Shown: in pieces, positions 23,103 through 32,600 of the stretch
Layout of the letters: every line of letters begins with the position of its first letter
Position numbering within the stretch: the stretch's first letter is position 1
NCBI GenBank assembly: GCA_026387405.1
Contig: JAPLLV010000050.1
Coordinates: 1 to 41,198 of the forward strand
Reading direction: 5' to 3'
Origin: Candidatus Omnitrophota bacterium
GTDB taxonomy: Bacteria > Omnitrophota > Gorgyraeia > Gygaellales > Profunditerraquicolaceae
Length of the DNA: 41,198 bases
Position numbers and translations under genes: made by a program
The notes under the pieces: generated by a model
Databases searched by the model: none
Told to the model about the DNA's origin: nothing
The model's input: only the letters and a program-made list of their open reading frames with translations

Positions 23103-24360
23103 TATTGCCTTTGCCGAAGACCGGGAGTTGTTCCGGCAGAAGATGATCCAATTAGGGATACGCCAGACCGAGGGCGGGACTGCTTTTTCGCTGGATGAGG
23201 CCATAAAGATCGCGCAAAAGTTAGGTTATCCGGTAATGGTCAGGCCTTCTTTTGTCTTGGGCGGCAGGGGGATGGAGGTAATCTATGATGAGGCGATGCT
23301 GTTAAAATATGCCAAAGAGGCGATACAGGTGAGCCCGGAATACCCCATGCTTATCGACCGTTTCCTGGAGAATGCCGTTGAATGCGAGGTGGACGCGCTT
23401 TCTGACGGTGAGGAAGTTTTTGTGGCAGCAGTAATGGAGCATATCGAACATGCCGGGATACATTCCGGAGATTCGGCCTGCAGCATACCTTCCCGCACTT
23501 TAAAACCGGAGCATTTAAAGACTATCGCCGAATGGACAAGACTTATCTCCCGGGAATTAAAAGTAATGGGTTTGATCAATATCCAGTTCGCCGTCTGCGA
23601 AGACCTGATGTATATACTGGAGGCCAACCCGCGCGCTTCACGCACAGTGCCGCTGGTCTCTAAGACCATCGGTATACCGTTGGCGCGCATTGCCACCCTA
23701 TTGATGCTGGGCAGGAAATTAAGCGATTTTCCTGAGTTGATACACCGTAAACTTCCCTATGTTTCGGTCAAGGAGGCGGTATTCCCTTTTAATATGTTTC
23801 CGGAAGTAGACCCTGTGTTGGGGCCGGAGATGCGCGCTACGGGCGAGGTAATGGGCATTGACCAGGATTTTGGATTGGCTTTTTTCAAGGCCCAGGAATC
23901 CTCGGGCACCAGGCTGCCTACGGAAGGAAACGTGCTGGTGACGGTTACCGATAAGGATAAGCCCGAGCTTTTTCCCATCGCGGCTAAATTAACGCAGCTG
24001 GGTTTTAAGATCATGGCTACGGAAAATACCCACCGTTTCCTGAAAGAAAAAGGGGTCGATTCCACGCTGGTTAAGAAGCTGCATGAGGGCAGGCCAAATA
24101 TCTCCGATGAGATCAAGAACAGGCAGATACACTTGATCGTGAATACACCTATCGGCAGGATGAGCGTGTATGATGATAGTTACATCCGTATGCTTGCCAT
24201 TCAGTATAAGATACCATATGTGACTACAATGTCTGCCGCCCGGGCAACCGTAGACGGGATCGCTGCCGTAAAGAAAAGGCAGGGACAGGTAAATTCGCTT
24301 CAGGAATATCACGCAATGTTAAAGGAGTGCGAGGTGCAAAATGTGCGCGTCGAAAGCTAA
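23017..24360 (+). CDS. carB: carbamoyl-phosphate synthase large chain, C-terminal part (disrupted carB)
   Basis: A different frame from the N-terminal part. The homology begins at about 23002 with PIGAIVQFGGQTPLNIA and runs through the second ATP-grasp (PVMVRPSFVLGGRGMEV, EANPRASRTVPLVSKTIGIP) and the allosteric MGS-like domain (NVLVTVTDKDK, IVNTPIGRMSVYDDSYIR). Compared with E. coli CarB about 85 residues are missing at the junction, including GGGPNRIGQGIEFDYCCVH of the second half. Adding them to the about 993 coding residues gives the normal length near 1075. The piece has no ribosome site of its own at GTG 23017. So carB is deleted and frameshifted here, or the assembly is wrong at this point. 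Confidence 0.9.
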   Translation: MQFGGQTPLNIAAELEQNGVKILGTSTRSIAFAEDRELFRQKMIQLGIRQTEGGTAFSLDEAIKIAQKLGYPVMVRPSFVLGGRGMEVIYDEAMLLKYAKEAIQVSPEYPMLIDRFLENAVECEVDALSDGEEVFVAAVMEHIEHAGIHSGDSACSIPSRTLKPEHLKTIAEWTRLISRELKVMGLINIQFAVCEDLMYILEANPRASRTVPLVSKTIGIPLARIATLLMLGRKLSDFPELIHRKLPYVSVKEAVFPFNMFPEVDPVLGPEMRATGEVMGIDQDFGLAFFKAQESSGTRLPTEGNVLVTVTDKDKPELFPIAAKLTQLGFKIMATENTHRFLKEKGVDSTLVKKLHEGRPNISDEIKNRQIHLIVNTPIGRMSVYDDSYIRMLAIQYKIPYVTTMSAARATVDGIAAVKKRQGQVNSLQEYHAMLKECEVQNVRVES

Positions 24361-24479
24361 TGGAGGCCAATATGCCGCAGGCATAGGTATGGAAGCGGTA
24401 TAGAGAAGAGAGTTTCGGCAAAAAAGTGAAGTCCGCCCGACCTAAAGCCCGGGGCACCTGACGGCGGAATGCAAATTTA

Positions 24480-25769
24480 TCACCTTAAAAAGTTCAGTCT
24501 TCTTACCGTGAAATAGGTAATGGTGAAGATCCCCGCCTCGATGACCAGCGTCGCTACGGCCGCTCCCACATAAGAAAAAGAATCTATCAGGAGGAATATC
24601 AAAGGCAGGCCCACCATGGCCATGATCACGTGGATCCTGGAATAGATATGGGTTTTGCCGCAGACGAGCAGGAATTGTACCCGGAAGGCATTGGCCGAGA
24701 TAAAGAAAACGGAGATAATCAAGAGTCTCAAGGATAAGACCGTTTCGTAGTAATTGCCGCCACAGACAGCTTTTACAATTAAATGCGCGAGAACAAAGAC
24801 TACAGGCAGGCATATCAAAGCGATGATGGTGGTGATCTGCTGTATCCGCTGCATCATCTTAAGCGCCTTAGCCTTGTTTTTTTGGAATATCTTGTTTAAG
24901 CGCGGGAAAATCGCCTGGGAAAAAGAACTTAAAGGGAACGTCTGGCAGGCGTTGGCGATCTTTTCCGCGATGGAATAGAATCCCGTGATGTTGTTATTGG
25001 TAAGAAGCCCGAGTATAAATACGCGCGTAGTCGTATAGGCATTTATGGCGGCGATAGAGATAAAGATATCCCAGCCTGCTTTTAGCTGTTGCCTGAGATT
25101 TTTATACCCTTCCCATTTGAATGCTACCCGGAACCTCCTGAAAACTATGTATTGTCCCATAAACCCGGTTATTAAAAATACCAAGGAGTTTGCAAGCGGG
25201 ACCAGGAGGTAGTCCTGCGGCCCTTTTATGAAGAAGAAAATAAAAAGCGCCAGGAGTACTCCCCCCACGATGTTCAGATTGGTGATATAATTCATTTTTT
25301 CCGTGCCCTGGAAGAACCAGACAGGGAAAAGGGTGCTTCCCAGGACCGTGCCAAAACTGAGCACGTAGACCATCCAATCGTTCCTGAACTTAGGGATAAA
25401 ATATACGATAATGCCAAGTACGATAAAACTTAAAGTAGCCAAGACGATCTTTACGATCATGACTGAAGAGAAGGCCCTGGAGATCTTAGCGTGTTCGTTC
25501 CGGCAGAGGGAAATTTCTTTTGTGGCGGTGATGCTGAACCCGTAATCCGTCAGGATCACGAAATACTGGACAAAGGCCTGCGCAAAGGCGATCAGGCCGA
25601 ATTTATCCGGTCCCAACACCCTGAAGAGATAAGGGATGATCACGAGCGGCAGAACGTAGGTTATGGCCTGCAGGGCCGAGAGGGAGACGACATTATTCAT
25701 GACTACCTTGCGCTCCCGAGGGTGAGACATTTTGTAAGTTTTTCGGATCAGCTTGAATAAATATTGCAT
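24480..25769 (-). CDS. Wzx-type polysaccharide flippase
   Basis: 429 residues with about 12-14 membrane helices, polysaccharide transport (PST/MOP) family. Family marks are the N-terminal NNVVSLSALQAITYVLPLVIIPYLFRVLGPDKFG, then QYFVILTDYGFSITATKEIS, and GFYSIAEKIANACQTFP later. It should flip lipid-linked sugar repeats to the outer face of the inner membrane. No glycosyltransferases are next to it, so it is a stand-alone gene here. The start at 25769 is close to an AAAGG box (spacing only one base); the alternative MSHPRE start at 25730 has none. It is divergent from the GH1 gene. Confidence 0.92.
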   Translation of the reverse strand: MQYLFKLIRKTYKMSHPRERKVVMNNVVSLSALQAITYVLPLVIIPYLFRVLGPDKFGLIAFAQAFVQYFVILTDYGFSITATKEISLCRNEHAKISRAFSSVMIVKIVLATLSFIVLGIIVYFIPKFRNDWMVYVLSFGTVLGSTLFPVWFFQGTEKMNYITNLNIVGGVLLALFIFFFIKGPQDYLLVPLANSLVFLITGFMGQYIVFRRFRVAFKWEGYKNLRQQLKAGWDIFISIAAINAYTTTRVFILGLLTNNNITGFYSIAEKIANACQTFPLSSFSQAIFPRLNKIFQKNKAKALKMMQRIQQITTIIALICLPVVFVLAHLIVKAVCGGNYYETVLSLRLLIISVFFISANAFRVQFLLVCGKTHIYSRIHVIMAMVGLPLIFLLIDSFSYVGAAVATLVIEAGIFTITYFTVRRLNFLR

Positions 25770-25810
25770 ACCTTTACTCTATATCATTTTGTGTTTTAAG
25801 TCAAGCATGG

Positions 25811-25823
25811 TATAATCTTATCA
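25811..25823 (+). promoter_or_regulatory. -10 box placed for a leaderless GH1 message
   Basis: TATAAT at 25811-25816 ends six bases before ATG 25823, so transcription should begin at or next to the A of the start codon. No ribosome site exists. The -35 (TTGTGT at 25789-25794) is weak. Confidence 0.55.
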
Positions 25824-27055
25824 TGATAAAATTCCCGCGGGATTTCCTTTGGGGGGCAGCGACTTCTGCTTATCAGGTAGAAGGCGGCAATTTTAATTCT
25901 GATTGGTGCCGTTGGGAGAAGGAAGCCGTAAAAGAGGAGTGCGGGGCTGCCTGCCGCCACTACGAATTATATAAGAAAGATTTTGACCTTGCCAAAAGCC
26001 TTCATCATAATGCCCATCGTTTCTCGATAGAGTGGAGCCGCATAGAGCCTAAGGAAGGAAGATTTTCCCGGAAGGAATTAAAGCATTATCTTGACGTAAT
26101 CCTGGCCTTGCGCAAGCGCGGGATCGAACCGATAGTTACGCTGCATCATTTTACTAACCCCGCATGGTTTGCCGAATCAGGGGGATGGGTGGAGGCGCGT
26201 TCTGTGGATCGCTTCCTGCGTTACTGTGAGTTCCTCACCCGGGTCCTGGCAAGGCATGTCCGTTATTGGATCACCATAAATGAGCCTACCATATATTTAT
26301 CCCATGCCTATATTATCGGCGTCTGGCCGCCTCAGGAGAAGTCATATCCCAAGGCCGCGGCAGTAGAAGAAAATTTGGCTTCCGCGCATATCAGGGCATA
26401 CCGCGCGATGCATAAGATCTACAAAGGGCTGGGCCTGGGTGAACCTTGCATAGGCATCGCCCAGAATGTAATAGCCTTTGTGCCGTACAAACGCAAGCTA
26501 AAAAACCGGTTCACTGCTTTCTTGAGGGATAGGGTGTTTAATTTAGGGTTTATTGAAAGAATAATGCGCCAGGGTATTCTGCCGCAAAAAAACATGGATT
26601 TTATCGGGGTCAATTATTACTCGCGGCAATTGATAGAATTAAAGGAATTTGGGCTGGGAAACCTGGCTACGGATGTCTGCGATAACACCCGGAGCGAGAA
26701 GAATTCACTTGGTTGGGATATCTACCCCAAAGGATTATACGACGTGCTGATGGAACTCAAAAAATTCAAGCTTCCCATCATGATAACGGAAAACGGCATC
26801 TGCACATCCCGCGATAACCTGCGCTGGAAATATATATACGACCACTTAAAGAATATCCACCGCGCCATGAAAGGGGGAGTTTCTGTCACAGGTTACCTTT
26901 ACTGGTCGCTGCTGGACAATTTTGAATGGGATAAGGGTTTTGGCCCGAGGTTCGGCTTAATCGGCGTAGACCGCAAGACCTATAAGAGAACGGTCAAAAG
27001 AAGCGCGAGGAAATTTGCCCAGGTGTGTAAAACAGGAATCTTGAAAGGGGGATAA
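25823..27055 (+). CDS. glycoside hydrolase family 1 (beta-glucosidase-like)
   Basis: 410 residues, slightly short for GH1. Both catalytic glutamates are present: the acid/base Glu154 in TINEP and the nucleophile Glu323 in MITENGI. Other marks are FLWGAATSAYQVEGG at the start, HRFSIEWSRIEP, VTLHHFTNPAWF, DFIGVNYYSR, and the C-terminal WSLLDNFEWDKGFGPRFGL. No signal peptide, so it acts in the cytoplasm on small beta-linked sugars. It is followed after one base by a cyclic-nucleotide-binding protein gene. Confidence 0.95.
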   Translation: MIKFPRDFLWGAATSAYQVEGGNFNSDWCRWEKEAVKEECGAACRHYELYKKDFDLAKSLHHNAHRFSIEWSRIEPKEGRFSRKELKHYLDVILALRKRGIEPIVTLHHFTNPAWFAESGGWVEARSVDRFLRYCEFLTRVLARHVRYWITINEPTIYLSHAYIIGVWPPQEKSYPKAAAVEENLASAHIRAYRAMHKIYKGLGLGEPCIGIAQNVIAFVPYKRKLKNRFTAFLRDRVFNLGFIERIMRQGILPQKNMDFIGVNYYSRQLIELKEFGLGNLATDVCDNTRSEKNSLGWDIYPKGLYDVLMELKKFKLPIMITENGICTSRDNLRWKYIYDHLKNIHRAMKGGVSVTGYLYWSLLDNFEWDKGFGPRFGLIGVDRKTYKRTVKRSARKFAQVCKTGILKGG

Positions 27056-27056
27056 T

Positions 27057-27518
27057 ATGGAGACGCTGGAACCTATCTTAAAGCAGCACCCATTTTTCAA
27101 AGATCTGCCTGCGCAATATATCGACTTTCTTATGGGCTGCACCTCTCACGTGGTATTCAAGGCAGGAGAGGTCATTCTAAAAGAAGGGGAGCCTGCGGAT
27201 AAATTTTATGTGCTGCGCAGCGGCCACGTAGCTGTTTATATTAACCAGAGCCATCTAACCATACAGACTATTCATGAAGGCGATATCCTGGGATGGTCGT
27301 GGCTTATCCCGCCGTACCGTTACCGTTTTAGCGCCAAGGCCGTGGAGAATACGCGGGCTTTGGCCCTGGACGGAAAATGCCTGAGAGAAAAATGCGAGAA
27401 TAATCCTGACTTGGGATACGCGTTATTGAAGAAGATCGTCAATATCTTGACCGAACGCCTTGAGGCGACAAGGGTGCAGGTCATGGATATCTATAACGTA
27501 AAATCCGAAGATAAATAA
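27057..27518 (+). CDS. cyclic-nucleotide-binding domain protein
   Basis: 153 residues, one cNMP-binding domain and no DNA-binding domain. The fold is clear: HPFFKDLPAQYIDFL, KAGEVILKEGEPADKFYVLRSGHVAVYI, IHEGDILGWSWLIPPYRYRFSAKA. The usual phosphate-binding RxA motif is replaced by RYRFSAKA, with Arg and Ala still in place. It may bind cAMP or another ligand, or only serve as a structural CRP-like domain. AAAGGGGG precedes ATG 27057, and the stop is followed by a very strong terminator. It is likely co-transcribed with the GH1 gene. Confidence 0.9.
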   Translation: METLEPILKQHPFFKDLPAQYIDFLMGCTSHVVFKAGEVILKEGEPADKFYVLRSGHVAVYINQSHLTIQTIHEGDILGWSWLIPPYRYRFSAKAVENTRALALDGKCLREKCENNPDLGYALLKKIVNILTERLEATRVQVMDIYNVKSEDK

Positions 27519-27538
27519 AGCATAGAGGTCGGCTATTT

Positions 27539-27578
27539 AAAGGCCCTCCTCCGGTATACCGGAGGAGGGCCTTTTTTT
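27539..27578 (+). terminator. intrinsic terminator after GH1/cNMP unit
   Basis: A perfect 16-bp inverted repeat (27541-27572, left arm AGGCCCTCCTCCGGTA) with no extra loop beyond the central bases, flanked by AA and followed by TTTTTT to 27578. Confidence 0.93.
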
Positions 27579-27582
27579 GGGC

Positions 27583-27644
27583 TTGACAAACGCAGAGAGT
27601 TAGCATATACTTTATTTAGTGAATAGTTAGTATTCCTAACTATT
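27583..27644 (+). promoter_or_regulatory. promoter and MarR-type operator
   Basis: TTGACA at 27583-27588 and TATACT at 27606-27611, spacer 17. Over the start site a perfect palindrome with arms AATAGTTAG (27622-27630) and CTAACTATT (27636-27644) and a 5-base centre matches the size of MarR family operators. The gene it precedes encodes a MarR protein, so autorepression is the natural reading. Confidence 0.8.
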
Positions 27645-27650
27645 AGGCAC

Positions 27651-27765
27651 CCCGCGTTAATCATGTACCTGGCCCAGATGGCGCCCGGCGCTTATCTGAA
27701 TTGCGCCGGTGTCCCCTCGCGGGGAATTTAGGCCAGTGTTCACCTTGTGGTGAAAATTACGCGGG
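27651..27765 (+). ncRNA. folded leader RNA of the marR-efflux operon
   Basis: CCCGCGT-T-AAT (27651-27661) pairs with ATTACGCGGG (27756-27765) to close a domain of about 115 bases. Inside are CTGGCC/GGCCAG (27669-27674 with 27731-27736), CAGAT/ATCTG (27675-27679 with 27694-27698), CCCC/GGGG (27713-27716 with 27721-27724) and TTCACC/GGTGAA (27739-27744 with 27749-27754). It is inside the 5' untranslated leader. I recognise no riboswitch class. No T-run follows, so translation control is more likely than termination. Confidence 0.5.
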
Positions 27766-27791
27766 TACGCCCTTTCCGGGCAGGAGGTAAA

Positions 27792-28238
27792 ATGAATAGC
27801 GAACTCTTTGCCAAAAGGATGCTTGAGTTGTTGCCTTACTTCGTCAGGAGCGTTGCGCGGCATGAGCACAACGACCTTACCAAGGGAGAACTGTCCCTCC
27901 CGCAGTTTTGGGCCATGGATTACCTCTACAGGACCGGAGAGGATAAAATGAGCAATCTCGCGCATTACCTTAATATTTCCCCGGCTTCAACCACGGGATT
28001 GATCGACCGGCTTATAGCCAGAAAACTGGTAGTACGGAAAAATGACGCAGAGGATAGGCGCATCGTGCGCATCGACCTGACCCCCAAGGGCAAAAGTATA
28101 ATTTGCAGCATCAGGGAGCAAAAGATCCGCACCCTGACAAAAATCTTTGGCCGGGTTTCACCCGGAGAGAGGGAGCATTTCTTGAATATTCTTGCGCAGG
28201 CGGTAAAAATAACCAATTCCCTGCCGGGCGGGACATAA
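27792..28238 (+). CDS. MarR family transcriptional regulator
   Basis: 148 residues with the MarR winged helix: LTKGELSLPQFWAMDYLYRTG, MSNLAHYLNISPASTTGLIDRLIARKLVVR, and the wing NDAEDRRIVRIDLTPKGK. It starts at ATG 27792 after AGGAGG. It probably represses the promoter at 27583-27611 and so its own operon with tolC and the RND gene, releasing DNA on binding a drug-like or phenolic ligand. No Cys-based switch is visible. Confidence 0.93.
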   Translation: MNSELFAKRMLELLPYFVRSVARHEHNDLTKGELSLPQFWAMDYLYRTGEDKMSNLAHYLNISPASTTGLIDRLIARKLVVRKNDAEDRRIVRIDLTPKGKSIICSIREQKIRTLTKIFGRVSPGEREHFLNILAQAVKITNSLPGGT

Positions 28239-28262
28239 ACCGGCCATTAAACGGAAGTGAAA

Positions 28263-29516
28263 ATGAAGAGACTTTTTGCGTATTTGATTATTATGAGTTT
28301 ATTCCCTGTTCTTGGGTTTGCTCAAGATCCTCCCCTTACCCTTAAGGATTGTTATGCGCTGGCGCTTAAGCAAAGCGAGGTCATTGCTATGGACGCCGAA
28401 AAGATCAAGCAGGCAGAGGCCCATTTTCTGCAAGCCCTGGGAACGATAATGCCTCAGGTTTCCTTTTCCCGGGTAGAAACCAGGCAGCATTCCCAGGTGT
28501 CTCCTTCTTACAACAAGACCTTTGAACAGAAATTTATTTTCACCCAGGCGCTTTTTTCAGGGTTCAAAGAATTTGCCGGGATTGCCGCCGGTAAGCTTGA
28601 GAAGAAACAGCGCGAAAATGAAAAGATACGCGCCCAGCAACTCCTTTTTGTAGATGTGTCCGACGCTTTTTACCTTCTTTTGGAGGAGAGGGAAGACCTG
28701 AAGACTTTAGACGCGATTAAAAATGCCTTCATTAACCGCATTGAAGAACTAAAAAACCGGGTGGATTTAGGTAAATCCAGGAACAGCGAAGTGGTGAGTA
28801 CCGAGACCCAGCTTTACAGTCTGGAGGATGTGATCGAATCGGTAAAGAGCCAGGAACAGATCGCCCGTCAGCTTTTGGAATTTTTGACCGGCAGGCCGAT
28901 AAACGAGATCAGTGAATCAGGGGCAGAGCTTTCATTAAGGCCGGAATCAGAATACATGGTCAAGGCAGCTGCGCGCACGGACGTTCAGGCAGCCAACTTT
29001 GCCTGGCAGGTAGATCAAAAAGGCATAAGTATTGCCAGGAGCGGTTTTCTCCCCAGCGTGAACCTTGAGAGTGATTATTTTAGCCATCGGTTCTCTGCCC
29101 CCACGGACAGCAGATGGAAAACCCTGCTTACCTTTGATGTCCCTATCTTTGAAGGGACGACGACTTACGGACAGGTCAAAGAGGCTGTCTCCAAGGCCAG
29201 GGAGAGCGAGCTGCAGTTTAACCTTACGGCAAGGAGCGCCTTGCAGGATATCCATGATTCTTATGTTAATGCTCAGACCGCATATTTGCGCAAAGGCGTC
29301 CTGGATAAGGCCTTGAGATCCGCCGAGAAAAATTATGACCTGCAGTTACAGGATTATAAGTTAAGCGTAGTAAATAACCTGGATGTCTTGACCGCGATAC
29401 AGAGTCTGGAGGATATCCGGAGGAACTTTAACCACGTCTCTTACGAAGGCAAACGTTTTTACTGGCAGTTGCAGGCAGCTGCCGGAGAAATAGACCTGAA
29501 TGGAAAACAACTCTAG
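28263..29516 (+). CDS. TolC family outer-membrane efflux protein
   Basis: About 417 residues. A signal peptide (MKRLFAYLIIMSLFPVLGFA) is followed by the TolC/OEP repeats: LTLKDCYALALKQSEVIAMDAEKIKQAEAHFLQALGTIMPQVSF in the first half and ADRTDVQAANFAWQVDQKGISIARSGFLPSVNLESDY in the second. It forms a trimeric channel through the outer membrane and periplasm. ATG 28263 has GGAAG five bases before it; the GTG at 28257 overlaps that box. It is between MarR and the RND pump; the usual adaptor gene is not there. Confidence 0.92.
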   Translation: MKRLFAYLIIMSLFPVLGFAQDPPLTLKDCYALALKQSEVIAMDAEKIKQAEAHFLQALGTIMPQVSFSRVETRQHSQVSPSYNKTFEQKFIFTQALFSGFKEFAGIAAGKLEKKQRENEKIRAQQLLFVDVSDAFYLLLEEREDLKTLDAIKNAFINRIEELKNRVDLGKSRNSEVVSTETQLYSLEDVIESVKSQEQIARQLLEFLTGRPINEISESGAELSLRPESEYMVKAAARTDVQAANFAWQVDQKGISIARSGFLPSVNLESDYFSHRFSAPTDSRWKTLLTFDVPIFEGTTTYGQVKEAVSKARESELQFNLTARSALQDIHDSYVNAQTAYLRKGVLDKALRSAEKNYDLQLQDYKLSVVNNLDVLTAIQSLEDIRRNFNHVSYEGKRFYWQLQAAAGEIDLNGKQL

Positions 29517-29600
29517 GGCATGCCCATTCAGTGACATCGCCGCAGAAGGTGGCGCACCAATCCATCCGATAGGATTGGGTGCCTCCGCAGAAGGCGGGGC
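29516..29600 (+). repeat. hairpin-rich spacer between tolC and the RND gene
   Basis: Contains a 10-bp palindrome GGGCATGCCC (29516-29525), a stem GCACC-AATCC with GGATT-GGGTGC (29554-29582), and the direct repeat CCGCAGAAGG at 29540-29549 and 29585-29594. This compact set of inverted and direct repeats fills the site where an adaptor gene would usually be. Confidence 0.55.
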
Positions 29601-29616
29601 AATCTAACATAAAGAT

Positions 29617-32600
29617 ATGACACTCTCCGACCTATCGATTAAAAATCCTGTTTTTGGCTGGATGCTTATGATCGGCATCCTGGTTTTTGGCTGGATCGGT
29701 TTTTCGCAGTTAGGGGTCAGCCAGCTCCCGGACGTGGATTTTCCCGTGGTATCGGTGTCAATAACCTGGGAGGGCGCGGCTCCCGAGATCATGGAAACAG
29801 AAGTAACCGATATTGTCGAAAACGCGGTAATGAGCGTGGAAGGTATCAAAGAGGTTACTTCTGTATCGGCGCAGGGCTCGACACAGATTTCCATAGAATT
29901 AAATCTCAACCGCAATATCGATGTTGCCGTGCAGGAGGTCCAGACTAAGATCGCCCAGGCGCAGAGGAACCTGCCGAAGGACATCGATCCTCCAATCGTG
30001 ACCAAGACTAACCCCGAAGACCAGCCTATAATGTATGTAGCCGTTTCAGGGGACCGGCCGATCAAAGACATAAATCACTATGTCAGCGATACCCTGAAAG
30101 ATCAGTTTACCACTGTTCCCGGCGTAGGCGATATCAGACTGGGAGGATTTGTCGATCCGAATCTCAGGGTCTGGCTGGACGCCAACAAGATGCGGGAAAA
30201 AGAGTTGACGGTTGAAGATGTCTTGAACGCCATCAATTACCAGCACGCCGACCTCCCGGCGGGTTATATCGATACGGGCCCTAAGGAGATCAATATCCGC
30301 GTCTATGGCGAGGCCTCATCGCCGAAAGAATTCGAGAACCTTATTATTCCTCAACGCGTAGGAGGGGGGCCGATCTGGAAATCTCTGCGCGTCGGGGATG
30401 TCGGTACGGTTGAAGACGGCCTGGCGGATATCCGGCGCATCTCCCGCAGCTGGGGCCAGCCCTCAGTTGGCTTAGGCATTATCAAACAGCGGGGTTCGAA
30501 TGCCGTGGAAGTCGCCAATGCCGTGAAACGTAAGATGCAGGAAATAACAAAGACTTTGCCCGCGGGAATGCAGCTGCGAGTTGTCTTTGACAGCACACAG
30601 TTTATCAAGGATTCCGTAAATGAGTTGAAATTCAACCTGCTGCTCTCGGTTATTTTAACTTCGTTTGTCTGCTATTTATTTTTAGGCTCCTGGACCGCGA
30701 ATATCAATGTCTTGTTGGCTATACCCACTTCGCTTATGGGGGCTTTCCTGGTCCTTTATTTCCTGGGATTTACTGTCAATACATTTACTATGTTGGGGTT
30801 GTCCCTGGTCATAGGTGTTGTCGTAGATGACGCGATCATGGTCTTGGAGAATATTTCGCGTTATCAGGAGCAGGGGAAAGCCCGCGTAGAGGCAGCCTTG
30901 ATAGGGGCGCGCGAGATCACCTTTGCTGCGCTGGCGGCATCCATAGCTATCCTGGCTATTTTCGTGCCGGTTATCTTTATGCAGGGCGTAGTAGGTAAGT
31001 TCTTTTTGCAATTCGGCGTAACTATCTCTGTGGCGGTGTTATTTTCACTACTTGAGGCCCTGACCATAACACCAATGAGGTGTTCGCAATTCCTGGTCGT
31101 AGGGCATACGACTAAATTGGGGAACTTTGTGGATAAGCTTATGAAGTGGACAGCTAAGCGCTATCGTTCTGTCCTTGATTTCCTGTTGGACCGGCCCAAG
31201 ATGGTATTGTTTATTACAACCCTTGTTTTCTTGTCTTCTTTGGCCTTGAGCAAGGTCTTGAAAAAAGAATTTATCCCTCCCCAGGACCAGAGCCGGTTCC
31301 TGGCCCGGATAAACCTGCCCCTGGGGTCTTCGATCGAAAAGACCGATAGTGTCTTTAAGGAGGCAGAGGCGCTGTTGATGAAGATGCCCGAGATAGAAAC
31401 TTATTACAGCGTAGTGGGCAGTTTTACCGGAGCGCAGGTGAACCAGGGATTTATTTTTATTACCATGAAACCGCCCAAAGACCGTCCCAGGCTTAAAGGT
31501 CATCATGAAACCCAGCAGGAATTTATGCAGGTGATCCGTAAAAAGTTCAATGCTATCTCGGGAGTTGACCGCGCGGTAATGCAGGACCTTTCTCTTACGG
31601 GTTTTACCGCGCAGCGCGGATTTCCCATTGAATTCACGGTCCGCGGTCCGGATTGGGGAAAGCTGGGCAGTTTCAGCCAGGAGATCATGAAGAAGATGAA
31701 GGCGTCAGGGTTCATGACCGATGTGGATACCGACTATCAACTCGGTATGCCGGAATTACAGGTTTCTCCCGACCGTCAAAAGGCGGCAGACCGGGGGGTC
31801 AACGTCCTTTCAATAGCCAATACCATCAATTCGATGATGGGAGGGATCCGTAACGGAAAATTTACCAGTAACGGAAAACGCTATGATATTCGCGTCCGCC
31901 TGGCTGAGGCCGACCGCTCCAGCCCCGCAGACATCGGAAAGATGTGGGTGCGCAATGAATTCGGAGAGGTTGTGCCTTTATCCGAAGTCGTGACTTCAGA
32001 CGTCCAACCTTCATTATTTTCCATAACCCGTAAAAACCGCGAACGCGCCATTAGTATTTACGCTAATCCCGCGCCCGGGCATTCTCAACAGGAGGCCTTG
32101 GACGTTGTCTCTAAAATAGGAAAAGAAGTTCTTCCCAACGATTACCACCTGATATTTTCCGGAGGCTCCCAGGCTTTCAAAGAGTCTTTCCAGAGTTTGA
32201 TCTTTGCCCTTATCCTGGGGATATTCGTGTCCTACATGGTCCTCGGCACGCAGTTTAACAGTTTTATCCACCCCTTTACCGTGCTTTTAGCCCTGCCTTT
32301 TAGCGTGACCGGGGCATTCCTGTTTCTTTTCTTAAGCCGGAATTCGCTGAATCTTTATAGTATGATCGGGCTGATCCTCCTGATGGGTATTGTGAAGAAG
32401 AATTCTATCCTCCTCGTTGATTTTACGAACGTGCGGCGCAACCAGGGGATGGGGGTGCGCGAGGCGCTTTTGGACGCCTGTCCTATCCGCCTCAGGCCGA
32501 TCCTTATGACCTCGGTTGCCATGATCGCCGCTGCTGTACCCGTGGCCCTGGCGATTGGCCCGGGATCAGAGACCATGGTGCCCATGGCAGTTGCCGTTAT

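Noticed and set aside
23017-24360. carB naturally split into two separate genes as in some archaea
   Set aside because: Natural splits keep all domains. Here about 85 conserved residues are missing, the second piece has no ribosome site, and the first runs into a non-homologous tail.
27651-27765. cobalamin riboswitch or tRNA-like cloverleaf in the marR leader
   Set aside because: No B12-box sequence, and no anticodon arm, T-arm or CCA-type end with tRNA geometry.
30682-31011. minus-strand coding frame inside the RND gene
   Set aside because: It is antisense to a strongly conserved region of the pump and has no ribosome site; the same applies to the other long antisense frames, such as 3658-4050 inside uup.
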